A stretch of 64,000 bases of DNA, taken from Lentimicrobiaceae bacterium (GTDB lineage: Bacteria; Bacteroidota; Bacteroidia; Bacteroidales; F082). The DNA lies in assembly GCA_018661505.1 (NCBI GenBank), contig JABJIE010000026.1:62001-126000 (forward strand). Direction: 5' to 3'. Below, in pieces: positions 1 to 7,951 of this stretch; positions within the stretch are counted from its first letter, which is position 1, and each line of letters begins with the position of its first letter. Both the position numbers and the translations under genes were made by a program. The notes beneath the pieces were generated by a model, which made no database searches, was not told the origin of the DNA, and was given only the letters and a program-made list of their open reading frames with translations.

Positions 1-1002
1 GTAACAGGCATATCGGGATATATTGGTCAGCATTGCGCTGCTGAACTATTAAAAAAAGGATATTCTGTAAGAGGCTCCGTTAGAAATTTATCTAAAAAAG
101 ATGAAGTTATTAATGGTTTAAAAAATGAAGTTGACCCTAAAGAAAATTTAGAGTTTTGTGAGTTAAACCTATTGAAGGATGAGGGTTGGGGAGAAGCAAT
201 GGAAGGATGTGATTTTGTATTACATGTTGCATCACCTTTTATAATAAAGGTGCCAAAGGATGAAAATGAATTAATTAAACCTGCTGTTGATGGAACATTA
301 AGAGCACTTAAGGCTGCTAAAAAAGCTGGAATAAAACGTGTTGTCCTAACCTCTTCTATGGTTGCGATGATGGGAGATAGCAATGATTCAATAAATATTA
401 ATGAAGATACGTGGACTAATGTTGATGCAAAAAATACAACTGCCTACTCTAAAAGTAAAACCATGGCTGAAAAAGCCGCATGGAATTTTATAAAAAATCA
501 AAAAGGAGATATTCCTTTGGAGCTGGTAGTAATTAATCCAGGTCCCGTATATGGGCCAACATTTTCTGGTAATTTATCAGGGGAATCCATGACTACCTTT
601 GCCAAAATGATCACTGGTAAAATGCCTATGCTACCACAGGCTGCTATCAACATGTCAGATGTTAGAGATATTGCCGAGATTCATGTACAGGCCATGGAAA
701 ACAAAAAAGCAAGTGGTAATAGGTATATAGTAGCTACGGAGAAACCTATATCTTTTAAAGATATTGCTTCCATCTTAAAAAATAATGGTTTTAAGAAAGC
801 AAGTACAAATACCGCTCCTAATTTTTTAATTAGGTTCATGGCAAATTTCAATGACGAGATGAAAGGAATGTTGCCTTTTGTGGGATATACTTATTCTGGG
901 GATATAAACGAGACTAAGAAAACATTTAATTGGATGCCGATTCCCATAGAAAAGACAGTACTAGATACTGCTGAGTCTGTTAAAAAAGCATTGAATAAAT
1001 AA
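1..1002 (+). CDS. NAD(P)-dependent epimerase/dehydratase, dihydroflavonol-reductase-like (5' truncated)
   Basis: The reading frame is open from base 1, so the gene begins upstream of the window; the track's ATG at 172 is internal. The first residues, VTGISGYIGQ, form the TGxxGxxG dinucleotide-binding motif of extended short-chain dehydrogenases. A YSKSK segment supplies the catalytic YxxxK pair, and INPGPVYGP is typical of the dihydroflavonol-4-reductase / cinnamoyl-CoA-reductase-like branch. About 333 residues are visible, so only a few N-terminal residues are missing. Members reduce carbonyls or oxidise alcohols with NADP(H); the substrate cannot be told from sequence. It stands alone on the plus strand ahead of a PLP-enzyme gene. 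Confidence 0.85.
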   Translation, partial: VTGISGYIGQHCAAELLKKGYSVRGSVRNLSKKDEVINGLKNEVDPKENLEFCELNLLKDEGWGEAMEGCDFVLHVASPFIIKVPKDENELIKPAVDGTLRALKAAKKAGIKRVVLTSSMVAMMGDSNDSININEDTWTNVDAKNTTAYSKSKTMAEKAAWNFIKNQKGDIPLELVVINPGPVYGPTFSGNLSGESMTTFAKMITGKMPMLPQAAINMSDVRDIAEIHVQAMENKKASGNRYIVATEKPISFKDIASILKNNGFKKASTNTAPNFLIRFMANFNDEMKGMLPFVGYTYSGDINETKKTFNWMPIPIEKTVLDTAESVKKALNK

Positions 1003-1073
1003 ATTCATATTTCTATTGTGTATAGATCTGGTTATTGAATTCTTTCTAACTTTACTTTATCAAAAAACCATTT

Positions 1074-1958
1074 GTGGATTTAAGTAAAAGCATACTCCAG
1101 AGGATTGATAAAATTAATGGTATAGATCTTTACCTAAAAAGAGATGACCTTATACACAAAGATGTTTCAGGTAATAAATGGAGAAAGCTTAAAGAACATA
1201 TAAGGCTTGCTCTAGAAAAAAACATTGATACGATAGAAACCTTCGGGGGGGCATATGCAAACTTGCTTCCTTCAGTAGCAGCTACTGGAAAAATATATGG
1301 AGTAAAAACAATTGCCACAGTTAGAGGAGAAGAAATTGCTAATCCAACAATTGATTATTGTCGTAAACTTGGAATGGAGCTACGTTTTGTAAGCAGAGCT
1401 AGATACAAAGAAATCGCACGAAACTTGAGGGAGGTGGTAATTAAGGGAAAAACTCTTATTGTTCCCGAAGGTGGTGCATCAAAGTATGGTGTAATTGGTT
1501 GTGAAGATATCGTAAATGAAATAGACATGGATTTTGATATTATTACAGTTGATGCAGGAACTGGAGCCACAGCAGCTGGTATGTTAAGAGCGCTTAAGAA
1601 ACATCAGAAATTAGTCGTAATTCCAGTTTTAAAAGGAGAATTCATGAAGGTTGAAATCAAAAGGTTATACGAAGATACTTATGGCAAAACCTGTCCCGAT
1701 AATTATGATGTGATTGAGGATTATCATTTTGGTGGCTTTGTTAAATGGAACCTAGATCTCATTGAGTTCATAAATTTATTTAGAAATAAATATGGAGTTC
1801 AGCTAGATCCTATATATACTGGAAAACAACTTTACGGAGTTATTAACCTTATGGAAAATGGATATTTTAAAGGCATGAATAATATTGTGTCTGTTCACAC
1901 TGGCGGCCTTCAAGGAATTTCTGGATTTGAACAAAGGTTTGGTGTAAAGTGCTCATAA
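1074..1958 (+). CDS. PLP-dependent ACC deaminase / D-cysteine desulfhydrase family protein
   Basis: The N-terminus LYLKRDDLIHKDVSGNKWRK is the hallmark of the 1-aminocyclopropane-1-carboxylate deaminase/D-cysteine desulfhydrase family; the lysine of SGNKWRK is the expected PLP Schiff-base residue. DAGTGATAAGM resembles the glycine/threonine phosphate-binding loop, and VHTGGLQG near the end is also typical. At 294 residues it is slightly shorter than the usual 300-340. The only plausible start is GTG at 1074; no in-frame ATG lies upstream. Members deaminate or desulfhydrate small amino acids such as D-cysteine; true ACC deaminase activity cannot be inferred. It lies 71 bp after the epimerase gene on the same strand. 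Confidence 0.85.
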   Translation: MDLSKSILQRIDKINGIDLYLKRDDLIHKDVSGNKWRKLKEHIRLALEKNIDTIETFGGAYANLLPSVAATGKIYGVKTIATVRGEEIANPTIDYCRKLGMELRFVSRARYKEIARNLREVVIKGKTLIVPEGGASKYGVIGCEDIVNEIDMDFDIITVDAGTGATAAGMLRALKKHQKLVVIPVLKGEFMKVEIKRLYEDTYGKTCPDNYDVIEDYHFGGFVKWNLDLIEFINLFRNKYGVQLDPIYTGKQLYGVINLMENGYFKGMNNIVSVHTGGLQGISGFEQRFGVKCS

Positions 1959-2332
1959 ACTATTAAAATAAAAAATTCACATAGTTTTTGCAGAATATAT
2001 CTGAGTTTAACAAATTACAATGTTGTTATTGATTTTCTAATCTCCTGCTATGTATTTTGCACATTATGTAATAACCAATTGTAAGGGAAATAAAAATTAA
2101 GTTTAAAATTGTTATATAGTTCATTTCAAATGGATTTTTATTAACCTGTAGAGACTCTGTCGGACTTTCAGGTATCCAATCTAAATATAGAAAGGAATAG
2201 TCCAAAAATAAGGTAAGATGTCAAATATTAATTGATCAATACGTTAGGTCTGATCAGAGCATACTGATGATACTTTTCCTTTTAGTGGTTGGTCTTGTAT
2301 CAATGTTTAATTCTTTTGTTAGAGAAAAGCAA
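1959..2332. other. Intergenic region (374 bp) with one unassigned minus-strand open frame
   Basis: This gap separates a plus-strand gene from the end of the minus-strand psuG. I see no RNA gene and no convincing terminator. Its minus strand contains an open frame ending at 2026 with a clear hydrophobic helix, listed separately. Confidence 0.6.
2026..2205 (-). CDS. Small putative membrane ORF downstream of psuG (possible gene remnant)
   Basis: The minus strand is open for 64 codons, from after a stop at 2221-2223 down to TAA at 2026-2028. It was missed by the ORF track because no ATG gives 60 residues; a TTG at 2205 would give 59. The product has an aromatic, acidic N-terminus and one hydrophobic helix (ITILNLIFISLTIGYYIM), then a basic tail KIHSRR. 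That layout looks like the C-terminal end of a membrane protein. It lies just beyond psuG in the same orientation, so it may be the tail of a lost transporter or other decayed gene. I do not recognise the family, and it may be spurious. Confidence 0.3.
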   Translation of the reverse strand: MDYSFLYLDWIPESPTESLQVNKNPFEMNYITILNLIFISLTIGYYIMCKIHSRRLENQ

Positions 2333-3253
2333 CTACCCTTGTTTCGAGTAATGAAGTGCTATTTTAGCCGCTAAATCAGCGTTATTTTGAATTAACTTAA
2401 TGTTGGCATCCAAACTCTTTCCCTCCGTAATTTCACTCACTTTTGAGAGCAAGAATGGTGTTATGTTCTTTCCCGTTATGTTCTCTTTATCGGCTTCAAT
2501 AATGGCCTGGTTAATAGCCTCATTCATAATACTTGATTCAAGCTCAAAGGCAACTGGAATTGGGTTGGCAACTAGGACACCACCGTCAACACCTAAGTTC
2601 CATTTGGTCTTTAATATTGCAGCAATCTCGAGTGCTGAATCAATCTTGTAATCAACATCAAAGCCTGACTCTGATGAATAAAAGGCTGGCAATTCAGATG
2701 TTTTATACCCAATAACAGGAACGCCTTTCGTTTCTAGATACTCCAGCGTTAGACCTATATCCAAAATTGCTTTAGCTCCAGCGCACACGACACAGACATT
2801 TGTATTAGACAGTTCCTCGAGGTCAGCTGATATGTCTAATGTTTTTTCAGCTCCCCTGTGAACACCTCCAATTCCTCCAGTGGCAAATACAGCTATCTCT
2901 GCAAGGTTTGCGATGATCATTGTTGCGGCAACGGTCGTTGATCCAGACTGCTTTTGAGAGACCGTGATTGCAAGGTCTCTTCGTGAAACCTTTCTGACAT
3001 CATCATTGGTCGCCAAATACACAATCTCTTGGTGAGTAAGGCCTACCTTTAACCTACCATTAATAATAGCAATTGTTGCTGGTATAGCTTTATTAGAGCG
3101 CACTGTCTCTTCAACCATTATAGCGGTCTCAATATTCTTAGGATAAGGCATCCCATGAGAAATAATAGTAGACTCAAGCGCGACAATGGGATCCCCATTT
3201 TTAATCGCTTCTTGCACATTTGGGTGGATATCAAGATAATCACTAAATTTCAT
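2333..3253 (-). CDS. psuG: Pseudouridine-5'-phosphate glycosidase
   Basis: This enzyme cleaves the C-C glycosidic bond of pseudouridine 5'-phosphate to uracil and ribose 5-phosphate. The protein has the expected length (306 aa) and the family's conserved N-terminus (VALESTIISHGMPYPKN) and VFATGGIGGVHRGAE motif. The catalytic lysine of the family lies in the conserved VVCAGAKAILD segment. It overlaps the upstream kinase gene by four bases (ATGA), so the two are translationally coupled, and together they give a complete two-step cytoplasmic pathway for pseudouridine catabolism. Confidence 0.96.
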   Translation of the reverse strand: MKFSDYLDIHPNVQEAIKNGDPIVALESTIISHGMPYPKNIETAIMVEETVRSNKAIPATIAIINGRLKVGLTHQEIVYLATNDDVRKVSRRDLAITVSQKQSGSTTVAATMIIANLAEIAVFATGGIGGVHRGAEKTLDISADLEELSNTNVCVVCAGAKAILDIGLTLEYLETKGVPVIGYKTSELPAFYSSESGFDVDYKIDSALEIAAILKTKWNLGVDGGVLVANPIPVAFELESSIMNEAINQAIIEADKENITGKNITPFLLSKVSEITEGKSLDANIKLIQNNADLAAKIALHYSKQG

Positions 3254-4191
3254 TGCATTTCATCATTTAATAGTAATTTAATATTATGCTCCGACAGATT
3301 CTCACTTATCGTATTTTTACTTTGTAAAGCTATTACTGCAGCAGCAGAGGCAAACTTTGCTGTCTCTTCTATGCTTGAATGATTTAAAAAACCATAAACA
3401 ACTCCAGCGGTGAAGGCATCTCCTGCTCCGTTGGCACTTTTTATATTGACCCCATGATGTAAATAATGCCCATAGTCCTTGCCGTCAAGGTAAAAAACAC
3501 CCTCATCTCCAAGTGTAATGAAAATTTGCTTACAACCTTTATCAAATATGTTTTGAGCAGCATTAAGCATAGTCTCATCATCTATAATTGAAATACCCGA
3601 GATAAGCTCAGCTTCAAGTTTATTAGGCTTAATTGTATGAAATTTCCCAATTATATGCAGAACTTTAGAAGTTTTAGCAAAGGAAACTGGATCTAAAAAC
3701 AAAGGTATATGGCTGTAGTGCTCAACAACATGCTCAATCACCTTGACTGGTATGTTTGTATCTATAACAATCACACTGCAAAGATCTAGAACATCTTTCC
3801 AGTTCATTATGTCTTGAATCGTCATTTCATCAATAATCCGCATATCGGAGATAGAAGCTAGCATATCGTTATTGTCATCAAGCAATGATAAATATTGGCT
3901 AGTTGGGAGAGTGCTGTGTTCTATTAATAATGAAGTGTCAACATTTGCCATCTTTGTTTTATTGATTACAAAATCACCAAGAGCGTCATTTCCTACATAG
4001 GAGAGTATCTTTGAATCAATTGAAATTCTTGCCATATTTTCAGCAATATTTCTTCCAACGCCGCCAGCTGACATTTCAATCTCGCCTGGATTTGAATCAT
4101 TTAAAACCAGGGGCGCATCTGAGGAGCCTTGCAGATCTATATTTAAACCTCCAATGACACAAACATACGGTTTTGTTGTATCTATATCCAT
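3250..4191 (-). CDS. psuK: PfkB-family carbohydrate kinase, probable pseudouridine kinase
   Basis: A 313-residue ribokinase-fold protein. The N-terminal signature VIGGLNIDLQG and glycine-rich SAGGVGRNIAENMARI match PfkB sugar/nucleoside kinases, and the C-terminal SANGAGDAFTAGVVYG contains the catalytic-base aspartate and anion hole (GAGD). PsuK phosphorylates pseudouridine at the 5' position with ATP, feeding PsuG. The specific call rests on the four-base overlap with psuG; by family alone it could act on another nucleoside or sugar. Its ATG lies inside the 3' end of a 47-codon membrane ORF, which suggests a three-gene coupled unit. Confidence 0.92.
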   Translation of the reverse strand: MDIDTTKPYVCVIGGLNIDLQGSSDAPLVLNDSNPGEIEMSAGGVGRNIAENMARISIDSKILSYVGNDALGDFVINKTKMANVDTSLLIEHSTLPTSQYLSLLDDNNDMLASISDMRIIDEMTIQDIMNWKDVLDLCSVIVIDTNIPVKVIEHVVEHYSHIPLFLDPVSFAKTSKVLHIIGKFHTIKPNKLEAELISGISIIDDETMLNAAQNIFDKGCKQIFITLGDEGVFYLDGKDYGHYLHHGVNIKSANGAGDAFTAGVVYGFLNHSSIEETAKFASAAAVIALQSKNTISENLSEHNIKLLLNDEMQ

Positions 4192-4325
4192 TCAGATTTA
4201 CTTATTGTTTCTGCAGATACAAAGACTCTGGTTAACGATGAAAGCACAAACCCCATGGCAAGGCCCGAAAATAATTCCCAGGTCATTCCAAAAAATGATC
4301 TAAATAGTTCTGATAAAAATTCCAT
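4182..4325 (-). CDS. 47-aa putative membrane protein overlapping psuK start
   Basis: Too short for the ORF track. ATG at 4325 opens a frame that runs to TAG at 4182-4184, ten bases inside psuK. The product starts MEFLSELFRSFFGM, then WELFSGLAMGFVLSSLTRVF, one amphipathic-to-hydrophobic helix, and ends KSEWI. This resembles the first helix of DUF318/ArsP-type permeases, but the match is weak and from memory. An AGGAG-like stretch lies about 15 bases upstream. The overlap with psuK suggests translation is coupled. It could be a genuine small membrane protein or the truncated N-terminus of a lost permease. Confidence 0.5.
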   Translation of the reverse strand: MEFLSELFRSFFGMTWELFSGLAMGFVLSSLTRVFVSAETISKSEWI

Positions 4326-4372
4326 TATTAAATATTAAGCTCCTGCACTAAAGTTAGCGCAATTTTTTTAAA

Positions 4373-4732
4373 TTATATTTTTTTGAACTTTTTAACCGTT
4401 AATTTATGCTCAACATTACCTGTATGCTTAATGTTTTTGGGCTCAAAAAGCATTATCCAAACCTCTTGCTCTGCAATGGGTTTGTGATCAACGCCTTTGG
4501 GAACGATAATCATTTCGCCTTCATTTAGCTCAACTTCTTTATCTCTAAACTCTATAATTAGTTTTCCTTTTATGATATAAAAAAGTTCATCTTCATTTTT
4601 GTGATTGTGCCAAACAAATTCTCCTTCTATCTTTGCTACTTTTACTTGCTGACCATTTAACTCTCCAATTATTCTCGGGTTCCAATGATCATCAATCAAA
4701 TTAAGTTTTTCCCTTACGTTTATTGATTCCAT
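4373..4732 (-). CDS. Cupin domain-containing protein
   Basis: A 119-residue single-cupin protein. The first metal-binding motif is visible as FVWHNHKNEDELFYIIKG (HxHxxxxE pattern), followed by a glycine-rich turn and VPKGVDHKPIA for the second motif, which keeps one histidine. Such small cupins are close to the mannose-6-phosphate-isomerase-like group, but their substrates are generally unknown. It lies 47 bp upstream of the small ORF of the psuK operon in the same direction, and could be co-transcribed with it. Confidence 0.8.
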   Translation of the reverse strand: MESINVREKLNLIDDHWNPRIIGELNGQQVKVAKIEGEFVWHNHKNEDELFYIIKGKLIIEFRDKEVELNEGEMIIVPKGVDHKPIAEQEVWIMLFEPKNIKHTGNVEHKLTVKKFKKI

Positions 4733-4877
4733 TTATCTATTAATTATCGTTTTTTAACACCAAACGAATAATATTAAAGCATTGCTTAAAAAGTAAAATT
4801 ACCATGCAGGTGTAAATATAGTAAATAAGAATAAAGAGCCTTTGGACTAAAACATTACAAATAATGAATAGGCATTA

Positions 4878-5429
4878 CTATTTAAGCCACATTGGTTTTT
4901 TCTTAATAATAGTATTATATGTCTCACAATCTTCAGCATGGGCACCGTGCAGGTATCCAGTACTTAACAAAAATTCCTTTGTAATTTCTCCACCCGTAAA
5001 CTTAAATGTTATCTTGAATAGTTTTACCCATTGCTCTATGGTTAATGGGTGATTTTTGTCTAACCAGTTTTTAAATGAGCCAAATGCATTTTGTAGTTCT
5101 ACTATTCTTTTAGCATTATTTATTGTAGCATCTATTTTTAATCTATTTCGAATTATTCCTGGGTTTGAAAGCAGTCTTTTTATATCAATATCTTCGTACT
5201 TGGCAACAACCTCAACATTAAAGTTAGAATATGCTTTTCGAAAGTTGTCTTGCTTATTTAGAATTGTTGTCCATGATAAACCGGCCTGATTTATTTCCAA
5301 AGTTAAACGGCAAAACAATTCATCATCCGAATCAATTGGAAATCCATATTGTGTATCGTGGTAAATTCTATGAATATTATCATTTTGCAAAGAAGCAACA
5401 TGCTCACAATAAGAACTTGGTTTTTCCAT
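4878..5429 (-). CDS. tag: DNA-3-methyladenine glycosylase I
   Basis: Base-excision repair enzyme releasing 3-methyladenine from alkylated DNA. At 183 aa it has the family length. The zinc ligands of the E. coli Tag zinc snap have counterparts: Cys8 and His24 (YHDTQYG) near the N-terminus, and His164 with Cys168 (HAEDC) near the C-terminus. The segment QAGLSW and the following NKQDNFRKAY match the Tag substrate pocket and helix-hairpin region. The first gene of a short minus-strand pair: tspO lies 22 bp upstream of it. Confidence 0.93.
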   Translation of the reverse strand: MEKPSSYCEHVASLQNDNIHRIYHDTQYGFPIDSDDELFCRLTLEINQAGLSWTTILNKQDNFRKAYSNFNVEVVAKYEDIDIKRLLSNPGIIRNRLKIDATINNAKRIVELQNAFGSFKNWLDKNHPLTIEQWVKLFKITFKFTGGEITKEFLLSTGYLHGAHAEDCETYNTIIKKKPMWLK

Positions 5430-5451
5430 TCGATAAATCTATTTTTTCTAA

Positions 5452-5910
5452 TTAATTTTTTAGCAATATATAGCCATTTAAAGATGTGGCGATTAATAGC
5501 CAGAGGAGATATGGAAGTATTAAAACAGATTTCAATTTAAGTTCAGGCCAATGCATAAAAAGGAAGACTCCAATAAGTATGGTAAGCGTGCTAATTATAA
5601 CCAGTCCTAGTAAAACATTGTGGTAATAAAAGAAAGCCGGATTCCAAGCAATATTTAATACCCACTGAATTATAAATAGAGTAATCAGAAGGTTTTTATT
5701 TTCAGCAACTGGCCATAAATATGCTAAATAAATACTAAAGCAAATCATAATTGTAGTCCAGGCGAACCCAAAAACCCAACCAGGTGGAGTCCACGGAGCC
5801 TTTGTCAAGCTCACATACCAATCAGATGGAACTCCTTTGCCAGTAAAAAAGCTTCCCAAAGCAAGTGCCCCAAAATTAATTGCTAAGAATATTATAAGTC
5901 TAAGAGTCAT
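5452..5910 (-). CDS. tspO: TspO/MBR family (tryptophan-rich sensory) membrane protein
   Basis: A 152-residue integral membrane protein with five predicted helices. The conserved TspO features are present: WYVSLTKAPWTPPGWVFGFA between helices 1 and 2, then WT, and WNPAFFYYHN in helix 3. TspO homologues bind tetrapyrroles and cholesterol-like ligands and influence porphyrin or stress responses in bacteria; the role here is unknown. It is 22 bp upstream of tag, in the same orientation. Confidence 0.93.
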   Translation of the reverse strand: MTLRLIIFLAINFGALALGSFFTGKGVPSDWYVSLTKAPWTPPGWVFGFAWTTIMICFSIYLAYLWPVAENKNLLITLFIIQWVLNIAWNPAFFYYHNVLLGLVIISTLTILIGVFLFMHWPELKLKSVLILPYLLWLLIATSLNGYILLKN

Positions 5911-5964
5911 ATTTTCAGTTTCATATATTTAAATTAAGCATAAAAATAATTTTATTCCCCTAGA

Positions 5965-6762
5965 TTATTTAGCTGCTAATATTGAATAAACCATTGGTAT
6001 TTTATTATCTAGGTGTTTTATTCGAAATTTATTGGATTCAATTTTTTTTGTCTTATCAAAACAATCATATGGTGAGTAATCATATTCCTTTAATTCTTCT
6101 AATTTAAGTCCGTTTTTAATTAAACTGTTTACTACTTCACTCATGCTATGATTCCACGTTACATATTCTTGAGTTATATCAGCAGTTTTATCTGCATAGG
6201 TGCCAATCTCCGTTTCTACTATTGGTCCTGAATTAAAATAACTATAATCAATTTTATCAAAACCATCATTAAACATCCAAACTACAGGATGAAACTCAAC
6301 AAATATAAATTTACCATCTAATTTGAGGTATCTAGAAATGATATTTGCCCATTTATTTAAATCTGGAAGCCACCCAATTACGCCATAGCTTGTGAAAATA
6401 ATATCAAATTGCTTATCTAGGTGGTTTGGTAAGTCATATATGTTACAACATATAAAATTTACTTTTGAATCTTCATCCTTTGCAATTCTTTTTGCATGCT
6501 CGATTGCCTTATCTGATATGTCAATTCCTGTAACATCAGCTCCAAGCCTACCTAGTGAAATAGTATCTTGTCCAAAGTGACATTGCAAATGCAAAATTGA
6601 TTTCCCTTCAAGGTTACCAAGCATGTCTAATTCAATAGATTTCAAGGATGTTTTGCCATTTTGGAAACCATCGAGGTCATAAAATTCAGATTTTATATGT
6701 ACATCTGTTCTATTATTCCATGAATGACGATTTATTTCCAAATATTCATCTTCTATTACCAT
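5965..6762 (-). CDS. Class I SAM-dependent methyltransferase
   Basis: A 265-residue Rossmann-fold methyltransferase. SAM-binding motif I reads ILHLQCHFGQDTISLGRLGA, followed by VTGIDISDKAIEHAKRIA (acidic ribose-binding residue) and the post-motif FDIIFTSYGVIGWLPDL. The N-terminal EINRHSWNNRTDVHI is common in a group of Bacteroidota methyltransferases acting on small molecules. No substrate can be assigned from sequence or neighbours. It is separated by 54 bp from tspO. Confidence 0.88.
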   Translation of the reverse strand: MVIEDEYLEINRHSWNNRTDVHIKSEFYDLDGFQNGKTSLKSIELDMLGNLEGKSILHLQCHFGQDTISLGRLGADVTGIDISDKAIEHAKRIAKDEDSKVNFICCNIYDLPNHLDKQFDIIFTSYGVIGWLPDLNKWANIISRYLKLDGKFIFVEFHPVVWMFNDGFDKIDYSYFNSGPIVETEIGTYADKTADITQEYVTWNHSMSEVVNSLIKNGLKLEELKEYDYSPYDCFDKTKKIESNKFRIKHLDNKIPMVYSILAAK

Positions 6763-6816
6763 TTTAGATATAATTAGCTTGCTTTACTCTGTGGTTTGAA
6801 TTCGAAATTATCCTTT

Positions 6817-7368
6817 TTACTTTATTTCCATGTCAAATGCTTGTTCATGCTGCAAAGATATGTCCGTATGATGATGAACCAGCCTCCATATTCCATCTTC
6901 TAAGTGAAAAATATTTGTGGCTCTATGATTTACATTTACAAGTTTTCCATCAGGTCCAACATTTGTTCCTTGTTCAACACAGGTAACATATCCAACATCA
7001 TTACCAGCAAATACATTCATATTGGCACATACAATTTTGCCTCCTAATTTCATTTCGGATACTTCTTTGAAATTTTTACCAATTTCATCCCAACCTTTTA
7101 AGTATCCTCCAAAAGGTCCCATGAAAGTAATTGAATCAGAATGTGACCAAAGTTTATTCAATGGTTCAAAATTGCCCATAAACATTTCGTTTAGTCCGGC
7201 ATAAAGTTTATCATTAGCTTCAATAATTTCTTCAGTTCTCATATTTTTAGTTTTTAAATTTTTCATTGATTGTATCTTGTTATCGCAGGAATTAACAGAT
7301 ATAATAGTAGCGATAACCAATATTGATAATGACAAGTATAATAAATTTTTCATAATATATTTATTCAA
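6817..7368 (-). CDS. NTF2-like (SnoaL/DUF4440-type) lipoprotein
   Basis: 183 residues. The N-terminus has a signal peptide ending in a lipobox-like VNSC, so the mature protein is probably lipid-anchored. The body is an NTF2-like cone: a helical start, GPFGGYLKGWDEIGKNFKE, then strands ending DGIWRLVHHHTDI, as in the SnoaL and DUF4440 groups. Such domains serve as small enzymes or ligand binders; function is not predictable. An internal ATG five codons in (7353) gives a cleaner signal peptide and may be the true start. A second NTF2-like gene lies 42 bp upstream. Confidence 0.8.
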   Translation of the reverse strand: MNKYIMKNLLYLSLSILVIATIISVNSCDNKIQSMKNLKTKNMRTEEIIEANDKLYAGLNEMFMGNFEPLNKLWSHSDSITFMGPFGGYLKGWDEIGKNFKEVSEMKLGGKIVCANMNVFAGNDVGYVTCVEQGTNVGPDGKLVNVNHRATNIFHLEDGIWRLVHHHTDISLQHEQAFDMEIK

Positions 7369-7410
7369 TATTTTAATCTAATTATCACATAATTATTATA
7401 AAAATAACCG

Positions 7411-7824
7411 CTACAAAACAAGTTCTGCTGATCCTTTGGCATATGTAAAAGAATCAGACCAATAATTAGTCCATCTAAGTTTTCTGTCTATACCCCTTTC
7501 AATAATCCATTGCTCACCCACTTCACTTACTATTCTATTACCATTTTCTTTAATTGTTGCCTCCCAGTGAACAATTCCATTTACCTGTACGCGTTCTGGA
7601 TTTTCTGAAAGAACTTTAATTGATAAATCACCCACCCATTCATGTACTTCATCGCAAAGTGAACGATGTAATTCTTGATGTGCCTCAAGTTTTAGCCATA
7701 ATCCATTGGGAGCAAGAACTCCCGGATTCACAAATAAATATTCGGCTTTTGAACCATGAACACCACTTTTGACAATTTTCCAAAAGTCATGCCCTAGATT
7801 TTTAATTTCATTTTCAGTAATCAT
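7411..7824 (-). CDS. NTF2-like / DUF4440 domain protein, cytoplasmic
   Basis: A 137-residue protein with no signal peptide. It starts with a helical segment (ITENEIKNLGHDFWKIV), then PNGLWLKLEAHQELHRSLCDE, and ends with beta strands including VNGIVHWEATIKENG and RKLRWTNYWSDSF. This pattern suits an NTF2/SnoaL-like fold. It is adjacent to another NTF2-like gene in the same direction, so the two could be diverged duplicates in one transcript. The ligand or reaction is unknown. Confidence 0.7.
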   Translation of the reverse strand: MITENEIKNLGHDFWKIVKSGVHGSKAEYLFVNPGVLAPNGLWLKLEAHQELHRSLCDEVHEWVGDLSIKVLSENPERVQVNGIVHWEATIKENGNRIVSEVGEQWIIERGIDRKLRWTNYWSDSFTYAKGSAELVL

Positions 7825-7951
7825 AGCTTTAGTTTTTGAGATTTATGTAAATCACTTATTTCTTGAATGTAATCAAAATTATTTGATTACGAATGAGTTT
7901 CAAATAAATCAACACTTCTATTTATCCATATATTTATTCAGTTTTAATTTC

